DNA from: Jezberella montanilacus
Lineage (GTDB): Bacteria; Pseudomonadota; Gammaproteobacteria; Burkholderiales; Burkholderiaceae_B
Length of the DNA: 64,000 nt
Direction: 5' to 3'
Assembly (NCBI RefSeq): GCF_003003055.1
Contig: NZ_PVTV01000011.1
Coordinates: forward strand, 744,001-808,000
Each line of letters opens with the position of its first letter. Position 1 is the stretch's first letter. The notes beneath the pieces are model-generated. The model did no database searches, was not told the DNA's origin, and saw only the letters and a list, made by a program, of their open reading frames with translations. Positions 15,393-23,973 of this stretch are shown in pieces. A program made the translations under genes and the position numbers.

Positions 15393-16364
15393 ATGAAAAC
15401 GACATCAAAAATATTGGTGTGCTGCGTATTCACGTTCGGACTAGGAGCCAATGCAATCGCTGCGTGGCCTGAAAAACCGATCACCATCATCGTCCCGGCG
15501 GCACCTGGCGGGACCGCGGATATCTCTACGCGAGTCATCAGCGACAAGCTCGCTGCTGCGCTTGGCACCACTGTAGTAGTAGAGAACAAAGCGGGTGCTG
15601 CAGGCATTATTGGTTCGCAGTCACTCGTCCGCTCTGCTCCCGATGGCTACACCCTCGACATGGGCAACATCGGCCCCAACGCGATTAACTACTCGATGTA
15701 CAAGAAACTACCCTACAAGCCTGAAGATTTCAGCGCGGTCACGATGGTGGTTGCCGTGCCGAATATTCTGGTTGTCAATAATGAGTCCCCCTACAAAACC
15801 GCTCGCGAACTGATTGAGGCAATAAAGAAAAATCCTTCCGGACAGTATTCATTCGGCTCCTCTGGCACAGGTCAATCGCCGCACCTTTCTGGCGAGATGT
15901 TCCTTCAACGCGCGGGGATTCAAGCTGCGCATGTCCCCTACAAGGGCGCAGGTCCCGCCGTATCAGCCCTGTTGGGTAATCAATTTACCTTCATGATCGA
16001 TAATCTACCTAGCTCAATGCCTTACATCAAAGGCGGGCAATTCAGGGCCCTGGCCATCACCAGTAAGACACGATCACCCGAGTTGCCAGACGTCCCGACT
16101 ATGGCTGAGGCAGGTATCGATAACATGGTTGTGACGGCCTGGTTTGGCTTGGTCGCGCCAGCGGGCACGCCGCTTGAAATTCGTCGGAAAATCCAGCAGG
16201 CAACGAAAGCCGTACTGGAAGCGCCAGAGATGCAAGCTCGATTTCAAGCAATGGGCGGCACAACCGGCGGCAATACCCCTGAAGCCTTTCAAACCTACAT
16301 CGATGAGCAACGTGCGACGTGGAAACCTATCGTCGAAGGCGCTCATCTATCCATGGAGCAATGA
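15393..16364 (+). CDS. Bug/TctC family periplasmic solute-binding protein (first)
   Basis: Extracytoplasmic receptor of the tripartite tricarboxylate transporter group, 323 residues. A signal peptide (residues 1-23, cleavage after ANAIAA) is followed by WPEKPITIIVPAAPGG, the first ligand loop, and later VVENKAGAAG and HVPYKGAGPAV, all Bug hallmarks. A GGGGAGA ribosome site precedes the ATG. No tctA or tctB membrane gene is present in the window, so it must share a transporter encoded elsewhere or act as a sensor. It is four bases upstream of a CoA-transferase gene pair, which points to a carboxylate ligand activated by that enzyme. Confidence 0.92.
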   Translation: MKTTSKILVCCVFTFGLGANAIAAWPEKPITIIVPAAPGGTADISTRVISDKLAAALGTTVVVENKAGAAGIIGSQSLVRSAPDGYTLDMGNIGPNAINYSMYKKLPYKPEDFSAVTMVVAVPNILVVNNESPYKTARELIEAIKKNPSGQYSFGSSGTGQSPHLSGEMFLQRAGIQAAHVPYKGAGPAVSALLGNQFTFMIDNLPSSMPYIKGGQFRALAITSKTRSPELPDVPTMAEAGIDNMVVTAWFGLVAPAGTPLEIRRKIQQATKAVLEAPEMQARFQAMGGTTGGNTPEAFQTYIDEQRATWKPIVEGAHLSMEQ

Positions 16365-16367
16365 AGT

Positions 16368-17039
16368 ATGTTGAACAAAATAAAAGCGTCACTTGAAGAT
16401 GCAATTGCCCCCATCCAAGACGGTGCATCCATCATCGTCAGCGGTTTTGGGGAGGCTGGCGTACCCTACGAATTGATGAACGCGATCATCGATAAAGATC
16501 TTAAAGAACTGGTCATCATCGCCAACAACGCCGGGACCTTTGATCGCGGTATTGCGGCAATGATCCGCCAAGGCCGAGTCCGCAAAGTGATTTGTTCGCA
16601 TCCACGTCCGCCCAATTCAGAGGCGTTTGCCGAGGCGTACAAAGCTGGCAAAATTGAACTCGAATGCATGCCTCAAGGCACCCTGGCAGAGCGACTGCGC
16701 GCTGCGGGAGCAGGCTTGGGCCCATTTTTTACGCCAACGGGCTACGGCACCTTGATTGCTGAGGGGAAAGAGCAACGAGTGATAGATGGAAAAGGCTACA
16801 TCCTTGAGCAACCCTTGTCAGGGGATTTCGCGCTAATCAAGGCAGACAAAGGCGACCGCTGGGGCAACCTGACCTATCGTTTCGCTCAGCGACAGTTTGG
16901 TCCGGTGATGTCCATGGCGGGCAAATACACGATTGTTCAAGTCAGAGAAATAGTTGAACTCGGCGAACTTGACCCTCAATACATCATGACACCTGGCATT
17001 TTTGTCAATGCGGTCGTCCAAACAGGAGCCAGTAAATGA
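16368..17039 (+). CDS. 3-oxoacid-type CoA-transferase, subunit A
   Basis: Alpha subunit (223 residues) of a family I CoA-transferase, the group of AtoD, ScoA and PcaI. It shows GASIIVSGFGEAGVPYELM near residue 20-38, a CoA-binding GTLAERLRAAGAG segment and FALIKADKGDRWGN. The start follows the Bug stop by three bases and its end overlaps subunit B by four bases (ATGA), a typical co-translated pair. The substrate could be a 3-oxoacid or another short carboxylate; sequence alone does not separate acetoacetate, 3-oxoadipate and similar acids. Confidence 0.9.
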   Translation: MLNKIKASLEDAIAPIQDGASIIVSGFGEAGVPYELMNAIIDKDLKELVIIANNAGTFDRGIAAMIRQGRVRKVICSHPRPPNSEAFAEAYKAGKIELECMPQGTLAERLRAAGAGLGPFFTPTGYGTLIAEGKEQRVIDGKGYILEQPLSGDFALIKADKGDRWGNLTYRFAQRQFGPVMSMAGKYTIVQVREIVELGELDPQYIMTPGIFVNAVVQTGASK

Positions 17040-17731
17040 GCAACTATCAATCGTTGAACCGCCTAGAAATCGCATATCTTGTTGCTCAGCACTTCGAAGA
17101 TGGCGCTATCGTTAATCTTGGGATAGGCATGCCAACACAGGTCAGCAACTATCTGCCCAAAGACAAAGAAATCCTATTGCACAGCGAGAATGGCATCCTT
17201 GGCATGGGTCGTAATGCTGAAGGTGACGAAGTGGACTGGGATTTGATCAATGCGAGCCGCACGCCAATCACGCTCGTTTCAGGCGCGTCAATTTGCGAGC
17301 ATACGACTGCTTTTGCGATGATGCGGGGTGGTCACCTTGACTACTCAGTCCTCGGAGGGTTTCAAGTCGCGGCCAATGGCGATTTAGCCAACTGGATGAC
17401 TATCGAACCCAACGCAATTGCTGCCATTGGTGGCGCGATGGATTTAGCGATTGGTGCAAAAAGTGTGATCGTCACCATGGATCACGTCGCTAAAGACGGG
17501 TCACCAAAACTACTGGAAAAATGCACCTACCCCCTGACAGGGATTGGTGTGGTCAAGCACGTTTATACGGACCTTGCCATTGTTGACGTCAAGGCGGGTG
17601 AGTTTAGCGTTCGAGCCTTGCTGGATGGTCTTAGCTTTGATGAACTTCAGTCCAAAACCGGGGCGCCGCTCAAACGGGCTCCGAATATGTCGGTCATCAA
17701 ACGCAGTGCCAATGGACAACTGAGTTTTTAA
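17036..17731 (+). CDS. 3-oxoacid-type CoA-transferase, subunit B
   Basis: Beta subunit (231 residues), carrying the catalytic glutamate in LLHSENGILGMG, where the Glu forms the enzyme-CoA thioester. Other family motifs are NLGIGMPTQVSNY near the N-terminus and the SVLGGFQVAANGDLANW stretch. It overlaps subunit A by four bases. Together with the flanking Bug genes it forms a receptor / CoA-transferase / receptor cassette, so uptake and activation of one acid seem linked. A second Bug gene follows after 54 bases. Confidence 0.91.
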   Translation: MSNYQSLNRLEIAYLVAQHFEDGAIVNLGIGMPTQVSNYLPKDKEILLHSENGILGMGRNAEGDEVDWDLINASRTPITLVSGASICEHTTAFAMMRGGHLDYSVLGGFQVAANGDLANWMTIEPNAIAAIGGAMDLAIGAKSVIVTMDHVAKDGSPKLLEKCTYPLTGIGVVKHVYTDLAIVDVKAGEFSVRALLDGLSFDELQSKTGAPLKRAPNMSVIKRSANGQLSF

Positions 17732-17785
17732 CTCACGCAATTGGCATCGTTTTAATTACACGCAGGCTCATCAAGGGAAAGGAAT

Positions 17786-18775
17786 ATGATTCGAAAACCG
17801 ACTGTTCTGAACTTGGCTCAATTGGTTTTACGATCTTGGCTGTTCGGATTGTTTTTATTCGCGACCAGCGCTGGCGCGCAGGAGTTTCCCACTCAGCCAA
17901 TCACCTTATTGCTGCCTTACCCTCCGGGAGGCAGTGCTGATTTTCTGGCACGCCCCATGATGGCAGAGTTACAAAAGAAATTCGGGCAGCCGGTTGTCAT
18001 TGAATATAAAGCCGGGGCGGGTGGCACGATCGCCACTAACGCGCTGGCTCACGCCAAACCAGACGGATACACAGTCCTGATGGTTTTGTCAGCACATGCT
18101 ATCAATCCAGCGCTCTACCCCTCGTTGCCTTACGACACAATGAAGGACTTCGCGCCTGTTTCGTTAGTGGCGCGACTGCCTTTGTTGTTAGTGGTGAAAC
18201 CGAGTTTGCCCGTCCATACCGTGAGCGAACTCGTCGCCTATGCCAAAGCCAATCCAGGTAAGCTTTCTTATGGATCAGCAGGTAACGGCAACACCAGCCA
18301 TCTTTCATCCGAAATGTTTCAAAAAGCAACAGACACAAAGATGGTGCACGTCCCCTACAAGGGTAGCGGCCCAGTCGTTGTGGCGTTATTGGGTGGCGAT
18401 ATTGACCTGATGTTTGATAGCTTTTCTACCTCGTACCCTCAGGTACAAAATGGCAAGTTCAGACCGATAGCAGTCGCCAGTGCAAAACGCTCTGCTTTAC
18501 TTCCCGATACCCCAACCATAGCAGAGACGGTGCCAGACTTTGTCATTGATGGTTGGTACGGAATTATCGCGCCCGCTGGCACACCCAAGCCAATTATCGA
18601 CAAACTGAATCAAACTTTCAACGAAGTCGCAAACATCCCTTCAGTCAAAGCACAACTCAATGCAAGCGGGTATGACATCGTTGCATCGACCCCGGAAGCG
18701 TTCGCAAAAACGATAGAAAAAGACCTGATCACCTGGCGCAAGGCCGTCAAAGAATCTGGCGCCAAAATAGAATGA
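17786..18775 (+). CDS. Bug/TctC family solute-binding protein (second)
   Basis: Receptor of 329 residues with a long signal peptide (about residues 1-31, ending TSAGAQ), then FPTQPITLLLPYPPGGSAD, the YKAGAGGTIA loop and HVPYKGSGPVVV. The ribosome site is GGAAAGGA before the ATG. Its stop overlaps the start of a third Bug gene by four bases (ATGA), so the two receptors are co-translated. The pair is clearly diverged, which suggests different ligands rather than a dosage duplication. Confidence 0.91.
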   Translation: MIRKPTVLNLAQLVLRSWLFGLFLFATSAGAQEFPTQPITLLLPYPPGGSADFLARPMMAELQKKFGQPVVIEYKAGAGGTIATNALAHAKPDGYTVLMVLSAHAINPALYPSLPYDTMKDFAPVSLVARLPLLLVVKPSLPVHTVSELVAYAKANPGKLSYGSAGNGNTSHLSSEMFQKATDTKMVHVPYKGSGPVVVALLGGDIDLMFDSFSTSYPQVQNGKFRPIAVASAKRSALLPDTPTIAETVPDFVIDGWYGIIAPAGTPKPIIDKLNQTFNEVANIPSVKAQLNASGYDIVASTPEAFAKTIEKDLITWRKAVKESGAKIE

Positions 18776-19755
18776 AGAAAACGATGAGGCACTTAAGTAA
18801 TCTACTCATATCAATCGGGATAACAATTGGCTGTGCGACAGCCATAGCAGAGAGTAAATGGCCTGAACGCCCAATCAAACTCTTGGTCGGCTATTCGGCC
18901 GGAGGCCCGGTCGATACGACGGCGCGGCTGTTTGCCAAGTATCTCGGCGATGAGCTAAAGAGCTCGGTTGTCGTTGAAAATAAAGCCGGTGCAAGCGGCA
19001 TGATTGCTGCTGATCAAACTGCGAAAGCAACTCCAGATGGCTATATCCTGAACTTCGTTGCCAGTCCGAGCATGACCATTACACCGGTGGTTCAACGAAG
19101 CAAAATGTTCAATCCGCGCACCGACTTCACTTTGATTGGCTCAGTCGTCAACTACACCAATATGCTCGTGATTGGCCCTCAGATACCGGCCAACTCCATT
19201 CAAGAACTGATTGATTACGCTAAGTTGAATCCCGACAAAGTCTCGTTTGGCTCAGCGGGGATCGGCGCCTCCAACCACATGTCCGCTGAGTTATTGCGCC
19301 AATCGACTGGTACTGAAATGTTGCATGTACCATACAAGGGCAATTCGCCAGCCATGATGGACGTCGTCAGCGGCAAAATCACTTTCATGTTTGACATCAT
19401 CAGCACTGCCAAAGTGTTCGTCGATTCGGGACAAGGCAGAGCGCTCGCCGTCACGTCACGCAGCCGCAACCCGGGCATGCCCAATGTGCCAACCATGATT
19501 GAATCGGGCATCAAAGACTACGAGGTAGTCGGTTGGATAGGCCTAATCGGCCCATTGAATATGCCTGACGCAGTCGTCGCTCAACTCAGAGAAGCGACCA
19601 ACAAAGTTAGAAGCAACCCTGACTTTATCGCGGCGGTAGAAAAGGGAGGGTACGCTGTTGACACGATCAACGAGATTCAATTTGGCGAACGCATCGCACA
19701 TGAACTTGATCTTTGGCAGGAAGTCGTGACTAAAGGGAACATCAGACCCGAGTGA
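18772..19755 (+). CDS. Bug/TctC family solute-binding protein (third)
   Basis: A 327-residue receptor whose signal peptide spans about residues 1-25 (ending TAIAES). The mature part has WPERPIKLLVGYSAGGPVD, ENKAGASGM and HVPYKGNSPAM. The first ligand loop reads GYSAGGPVD, unlike PYPPGGSAD in the preceding gene, and similar to the opposite-strand Bug at 19804 (PFAPGGPVD) in the last residues. It is the last gene of the five-gene Bug / CoA-transferase operon and converges on that Bug gene with 48 bases between. Confidence 0.91.
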   Translation: MKKTMRHLSNLLISIGITIGCATAIAESKWPERPIKLLVGYSAGGPVDTTARLFAKYLGDELKSSVVVENKAGASGMIAADQTAKATPDGYILNFVASPSMTITPVVQRSKMFNPRTDFTLIGSVVNYTNMLVIGPQIPANSIQELIDYAKLNPDKVSFGSAGIGASNHMSAELLRQSTGTEMLHVPYKGNSPAMMDVVSGKITFMFDIISTAKVFVDSGQGRALAVTSRSRNPGMPNVPTMIESGIKDYEVVGWIGLIGPLNMPDAVVAQLREATNKVRSNPDFIAAVEKGGYAVDTINEIQFGERIAHELDLWQEVVTKGNIRPE

Positions 19756-19803
19756 GAGCCCCGATCTCAGCGTCACTAAAGCAAACCGTGATTATCGTCA
19801 GCG

Positions 19804-20772
19804 CTACTCGTCAACGGTAATGTGAGCGGACCTGATCACATCACCCCATTTTTTAATTTCAGCTGACAAGAAGATCTGAAATTGCGAAGGACTGTCTGGT
19901 GCTGGTTCGGCACCCGCTACTTTTAGTGCCTCAGCTGTCTTGGGGTCGGCCAATACCTTAACCAAGTCGGCATTCACGCGATCGATGACCGCTTGCGAGG
20001 TACCAACAGGGGCGAGCAAGCCTGTCCATGAATAAGCTTCGTAACCGGCCAGCCCTGATTGCGCGATAGTTGGCAAATCCGGGAAGAACGTCGATGGCTC
20101 GGGGTTACCAACAGCCAGGGCTCTGATTTTTCCGGCCTTAATGAAAGGGATTGCTGAAGGCGCATCAGCGAACATCACCTGCACTTGACCTGCGACAAGA
20201 TCTTGCATGGCCGGAGCACTGCCCTTGTAGGGAATATGCTGCATCTTGGTCCCAGCCAGGCTATCGAAAATCTCACCAGCCAAATGCGTGCCGCCTCCAG
20301 TACCCGATGAGCTGTAGGACAACTTATTGGGATTAGCTTTCGCATAAGCAATCAAATCTGAAACCGATTTAACTGGAAGAGATGGATTAACCACCAGCAC
20401 AATCGGAAATCTGGCAACCAGACCAACTGGGACTAAGTCTTTTTGGACGTCGTAACTTAAATTCGGCTTCAACGCGGGCAAAATTGAATGATGGATAGCA
20501 CCGAAGAAAAAGTGATAGCCGTCCGGTGCAGACTTAACCGCAGCCTGTGCTCCGAGGATTCCGCCCGCGCCGGCTTTGTTCTCGATCACAGTCGGTACTT
20601 TCCAGAGCTGTGCTAGCGCTTGGGTGGTAATCCGCGCCGTTGTGTCGACTGGCCCACCCGGAGCAAAAGGCACAATAAAATCCACAGCCTTATCTGGCCA
20701 GGGCTGCGCTGAGGCTGAAGAAGAAAAGCAAACCAGCAGCGCACATACCCAACCAAGCGAAACTCTTCTCAT
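19804..20772 (-). CDS. Bug/TctC family solute-binding protein (fourth)
   Basis: A 322-residue receptor on the minus strand. Signal peptide about residues 1-22 (ending SSASA), then WPDKAVDFIVPFAPGGPVDT, ENKAGAGGILGA and HIPYKGSAPAM. It starts 169 bases from the divergent SDR gene at 20942, so it may be co-regulated with the SDR / MaoC / CaiB / Liv operon instead of the Bug operon it faces. An imperfect inverted repeat lies in that shared promoter region (20890-20909). Confidence 0.91.
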   Translation of the reverse strand: MRRVSLGWVCALLVCFSSSASAQPWPDKAVDFIVPFAPGGPVDTTARITTQALAQLWKVPTVIENKAGAGGILGAQAAVKSAPDGYHFFFGAIHHSILPALKPNLSYDVQKDLVPVGLVARFPIVLVVNPSLPVKSVSDLIAYAKANPNKLSYSSSGTGGGTHLAGEIFDSLAGTKMQHIPYKGSAPAMQDLVAGQVQVMFADAPSAIPFIKAGKIRALAVGNPEPSTFFPDLPTIAQSGLAGYEAYSWTGLLAPVGTSQAVIDRVNADLVKVLADPKTAEALKVAGAEPAPDSPSQFQIFLSAEIKKWGDVIRSAHITVDE

Positions 20773-20889
20773 ATCACGTCCATTGCTTTGTTATTTGTTC
20801 GACGAAACACGCACGGCTTGTATTTCGATCAGGCTAAGGCTGCCATCCCGAAAACTGAATAGCGAAGCGACCCGTTTGGCCCTACTATA

Positions 20890-20909
20890 TTGCAACAACT
20901 GCGTTGTAA
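20890..20909. promoter_or_regulatory. Imperfect inverted repeat upstream of the SDR gene
   Basis: TTGCAAC (20890-20896) and GTTGTAA (20903-20909) form a dyad with one mismatch and a six-base spacer, 33 bases before the SDR start. It abuts a TACTATATT stretch that could be a -10 element, so a bound repressor would block initiation. The protein that binds is unknown. Confidence 0.4.
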
Positions 20910-20941
20910 CACTGAAAATTCAAAATAAACGGAGAATCGGG

Positions 20942-21856
20942 ATGAGTGGAATGTTGGCAGGCAAAGTAGCAGTCGTGACTGGATCGGGCGGCGGTGTGGG
21001 ACGTGGTATTGCCTTGGCGATGGCGGCGGCAGGAGCCAAAGTGGTCGTAAACGACATTGGTGCAAGTTTGCATGGCGAAGGTTTAAGTGCTGGTCCAGCC
21101 CAGCAAGTCGTTGACGAAATTATTAAAGCTGGCGGCCAGGCAGTGCCTTGCACAGACAGCGTTGCAACACGTGCAAGTGCCAATAACATCATTGAAACGG
21201 CAGTCCAGCATTTCGGCAAAATCGATATCGTCGTTAATAACGCCGGCAATTTGCGTGACCGTGTGTTCCATAAAATGAGCGACGAAGAATGGAGTCAAGT
21301 CATCGACGTTCATTTGAACGGCACCTACTACGTCAGCCGAGCCGCAGCGAATTATTTCCGCGAACAAGAATCAGGCTCGTTTGTGCACATGACATCGACC
21401 TCCGGACTCATTGGGAACTTTGGTCAGGCCAATTACTCCGCGGCTAAGCTCGGTATCGCTGCGTTGTCAAAATCTATTGCACTGGATATGTCGCGCTACA
21501 ACGTGCGCTCGAACTGCATCGCCCCATTCGCCTGGAGCCGCATGACAAGCTCAATCCCTGCGAATACGCCTGAAGAAAAAGCGCGCGTCGAAAAACTACA
21601 GAAGATGGATGCCGGCAAAATCGCTCCGATGGCTGTGTACCTATCAAGCGATGCGGCCAGTCACGTGACCGCTCAAATCTTCGGTGTGCGCGCCAATGAA
21701 ATCATGATTTTCAGCCAGCCGCGCCCAGTACGTTCGGTACACATGAGCGAAGGCTGGACACCCGAGTCCATTGCTGCGGTTGGCGCACCGGCGCTCAAGA
21801 GCCATTTCTATCCGCTTGAGCGCTCGGGTGATGTAATCGGCTGGGACCCCATCTAA
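20942..21856 (+). CDS. SDR family 3-hydroxyacyl-CoA dehydrogenase-like oxidoreductase
   Basis: Short-chain dehydrogenase of 304 residues: cofactor loop TGSGGGVGRGIA, NNAG region (VVNNAGNLRD), catalytic serine in MTSTSGL and YSAAK with Tyr and Lys. The opening region with DIGASLHGEG and the long C-terminal extension resemble the dehydrogenase part of peroxisomal multifunctional enzyme type 2. I start at the ATG at 20942 with a GGAG site; an in-frame extension of 122 codons upstream would run through the Bug promoter and is not credible. The MaoC gene follows two bases later, so the two act as a split MFE-2-like pair. Confidence 0.89.
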   Translation: MSGMLAGKVAVVTGSGGGVGRGIALAMAAAGAKVVVNDIGASLHGEGLSAGPAQQVVDEIIKAGGQAVPCTDSVATRASANNIIETAVQHFGKIDIVVNNAGNLRDRVFHKMSDEEWSQVIDVHLNGTYYVSRAAANYFREQESGSFVHMTSTSGLIGNFGQANYSAAKLGIAALSKSIALDMSRYNVRSNCIAPFAWSRMTSSIPANTPEEKARVEKLQKMDAGKIAPMAVYLSSDAASHVTAQIFGVRANEIMIFSQPRPVRSVHMSEGWTPESIAAVGAPALKSHFYPLERSGDVIGWDPI

Positions 21857-21858
21857 TC

Positions 21859-22710
21859 ATGGACTATCAAACCATCAAAAACTGGAAGTTTCCAGTCGTT
21901 CATCAAACCTACACGGCAAAGGATTCAATCCTTTATGCCCTCGGGATTGGGTTGGGTCAAGAAGCCACGGATGCCAGCCATCTGCAATTCACCTACGAGA
22001 AAAACCTGCAAGCCTTTCCCACCATCGCTGTGGTGTTGGGCTATCCAGGTTTCTGGATGAAAGATCCAGCTACCGGGGTGAACTGGGTCAAACTCGTACA
22101 CGGTGAGCAAAGACTAAATATTCACCAACCCATCCCCGCCGAGGGAAAAGTAGTGAGTACGCTCAAAATCACGCATGTGATTGATAAAGGGGCAGACAAA
22201 GGCGCACTTGTCATCAGCGAAAGAAGTCTGAGCGATGACAGGGGTAGCTTGCTCGCCACCATCACCTCGACGACTTTCTGTCGGGGTGATGGGGGGCTGA
22301 GTCAAACAGACGAAAGCCCGGAGCAACTCAAGGCTACCCCCGATACGGCACCTGATGTGACCTGTACCATCACTACCTTGCCTCAAGCTGCATTGATCTA
22401 TCGCTTGAGCGGGGATGACAATCCTTTGCATGCAGACCCTGCCGTGGCGACCGCTGCAGGCTATCCCAAACCAATTCTTCATGGTTTGTGCACCTACGGT
22501 GTTGCCGCCAGAGCAGTGGTTCAGATGCTGTGCGGTAATGATGCAAGCAAGCTGACTGCTTTGCACAATCGTTTTTCCTCACCGGTTTACCCTGGTGAAA
22601 CCCTGGTAGTAGACATGTGGCGTACCGGCTCAAATAGCGCAAGCTATCGTGCCAAAGTAGCTGAGAGAGATGTGGTGGTGTTGAGCCACGGTTACGCGGA
22701 ATTTAAATAA
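21859..22710 (+). CDS. MaoC family enoyl-CoA hydratase 2
   Basis: Double hot-dog (R)-specific enoyl-CoA hydratase of 283 residues. The catalytic hydratase-2 motif is complete: YRLSGDDNPLHADPAVA (around residues 177-193), with Asp and His as acid/base, followed by PILHGLCTYG. The N-terminal hot-dog has YALGIGLGQEA as in MFE-2 type enzymes. It is sandwiched between the SDR and CaiB genes with gaps of 2 and 0 bases. Together they should convert an enoyl-CoA to a 3-hydroxyacyl-CoA and then to a 3-oxoacyl-CoA. The chain type is unknown; branched acids are common for such clusters. Confidence 0.91.
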   Translation: MDYQTIKNWKFPVVHQTYTAKDSILYALGIGLGQEATDASHLQFTYEKNLQAFPTIAVVLGYPGFWMKDPATGVNWVKLVHGEQRLNIHQPIPAEGKVVSTLKITHVIDKGADKGALVISERSLSDDRGSLLATITSTTFCRGDGGLSQTDESPEQLKATPDTAPDVTCTITTLPQAALIYRLSGDDNPLHADPAVATAAGYPKPILHGLCTYGVAARAVVQMLCGNDASKLTALHNRFSSPVYPGETLVVDMWRTGSNSASYRAKVAERDVVVLSHGYAEFK

Positions 22711-23913
22711 ATGACTCAAGCAAGACAGGCACCACTGACCGGCATACGGGTGCTGGATTTATCACGTGTGTTAGCAGGGCCCTGGTGCACCCAGAATCTG
22801 GCAGATCTGGGTGCTGATGTAATTAAAGTAGAAAGGCCCAAGCTCGGGGATGACACACGCGCCTGGGGACCACCCTACTTAAAGGATGCAGATGGTCACG
22901 ACACAAGTGAAGCAGCCTATTACCTCAGCACGAACCGCAATAAACGTTCGATAGAAATTGATTTGGCTAGCTCAGAGGGCGCGGACCTTGTGCGTGAACT
23001 GGCCAAGCATTGTGACATTCTGGTTGAAAACTTCAAAGTCGGTGGTTTGAAACAGTACGGACTTGATTACGAAAGTATGAAGGCAGAATTCCCTCATCTG
23101 ATTTACTGTTCGATCACCGGGTTTGGTCAGACAGGGCCCTTCGCCGAGCGCCCCGGCTATGACTTCATGATCCAAGGCATGGGTGGTCTGATGAGCATCA
23201 CGGGTGAACGTGATGGATTACCGGGTGCTGGCCCTCAAAAGGCTGGCGTAGCGGTCACTGACATCATCACCGGCATGTACGCCTCCCTGGCTATCGTCGC
23301 AGCCATACGCGAACGCGATCGCAGTGGACTCGGTCAACATCTGGACATTGCGCTACTGGACTGCCACGTGGCAATGCTAGCCAATCAGAATCTCAACTAC
23401 ATGACGTCTGGTGTGACGCCACAACGTGCAGGCAATGCCCATCAAAACGTCGTGCCATATCAAGTATTCAAGACTTCAGACGGATTTATGATTGTGGCTG
23501 TCGGTAATGACTCGCAGTTCAGATCCTACTGCCAGGCAATAGAACGGGCAGATCTGGCAAGCGATCCGAAATACCTCACGAATCGCCAGCGTATCATCAA
23601 CCGAGACGAGTTGATCCCTCTGCTAGAAGTCACCATGGCAAGCGGCAAGCGCGATGAATGGATAGCCAAACTGGAAGCTGGGGGTGTACCTTGCGGTCCG
23701 ATTCAGTCAATTGATCAAGTGTTCGATCATCCACAAGTCGTCGCGAGACAGATATGGAAGAGCATGCCTCATCCCATTGCTGGGTCCACGCCCACGACGG
23801 CCAGCCCGATGATTTTTTCGGACACGCCGGTAGAATACCGACGCGCCCCCCCGACGCTAGGCCAGCATACAGATGAAATTTTGCAAGAATTACTGGGAAA
23901 GAGAGCAATCTAA
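22711..23913 (+). CDS. CaiB/BaiF family CoA-transferase (second)
   Basis: Family III CoA-transferase of 400 residues with the family motifs in canonical form: GIRVLDLSRVLAGPWCTQ, ADLGADVIKVERPKLGDDTR and RPGYDFMIQGMGGLMS, the last holding the catalytic Asp. The start ATG follows directly on the MaoC stop. It is much closer to the consensus than the enzyme at 10868. Placed just before an ABC importer of the Liv type, it probably activates the imported acid or hands CoA from a product to a fresh substrate. Confidence 0.92.
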   Translation: MTQARQAPLTGIRVLDLSRVLAGPWCTQNLADLGADVIKVERPKLGDDTRAWGPPYLKDADGHDTSEAAYYLSTNRNKRSIEIDLASSEGADLVRELAKHCDILVENFKVGGLKQYGLDYESMKAEFPHLIYCSITGFGQTGPFAERPGYDFMIQGMGGLMSITGERDGLPGAGPQKAGVAVTDIITGMYASLAIVAAIRERDRSGLGQHLDIALLDCHVAMLANQNLNYMTSGVTPQRAGNAHQNVVPYQVFKTSDGFMIVAVGNDSQFRSYCQAIERADLASDPKYLTNRQRIINRDELIPLLEVTMASGKRDEWIAKLEAGGVPCGPIQSIDQVFDHPQVVARQIWKSMPHPIAGSTPTTASPMIFSDTPVEYRRAPPTLGQHTDEILQELLGKRAI

Positions 23914-23973
23914 CGGTAGAGTAGTGCAAATTACGTCGCGATAAGACGACTAAACATTAATGGAGACAAACAA

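Noticed and set aside
20576-20941. In-frame extension of the SDR gene by 122 codons
   Set aside because: It runs through the start and promoter of the divergent Bug gene and has no SDR features. The ATG at 20942 has a good ribosome site and the cofactor motif follows directly.
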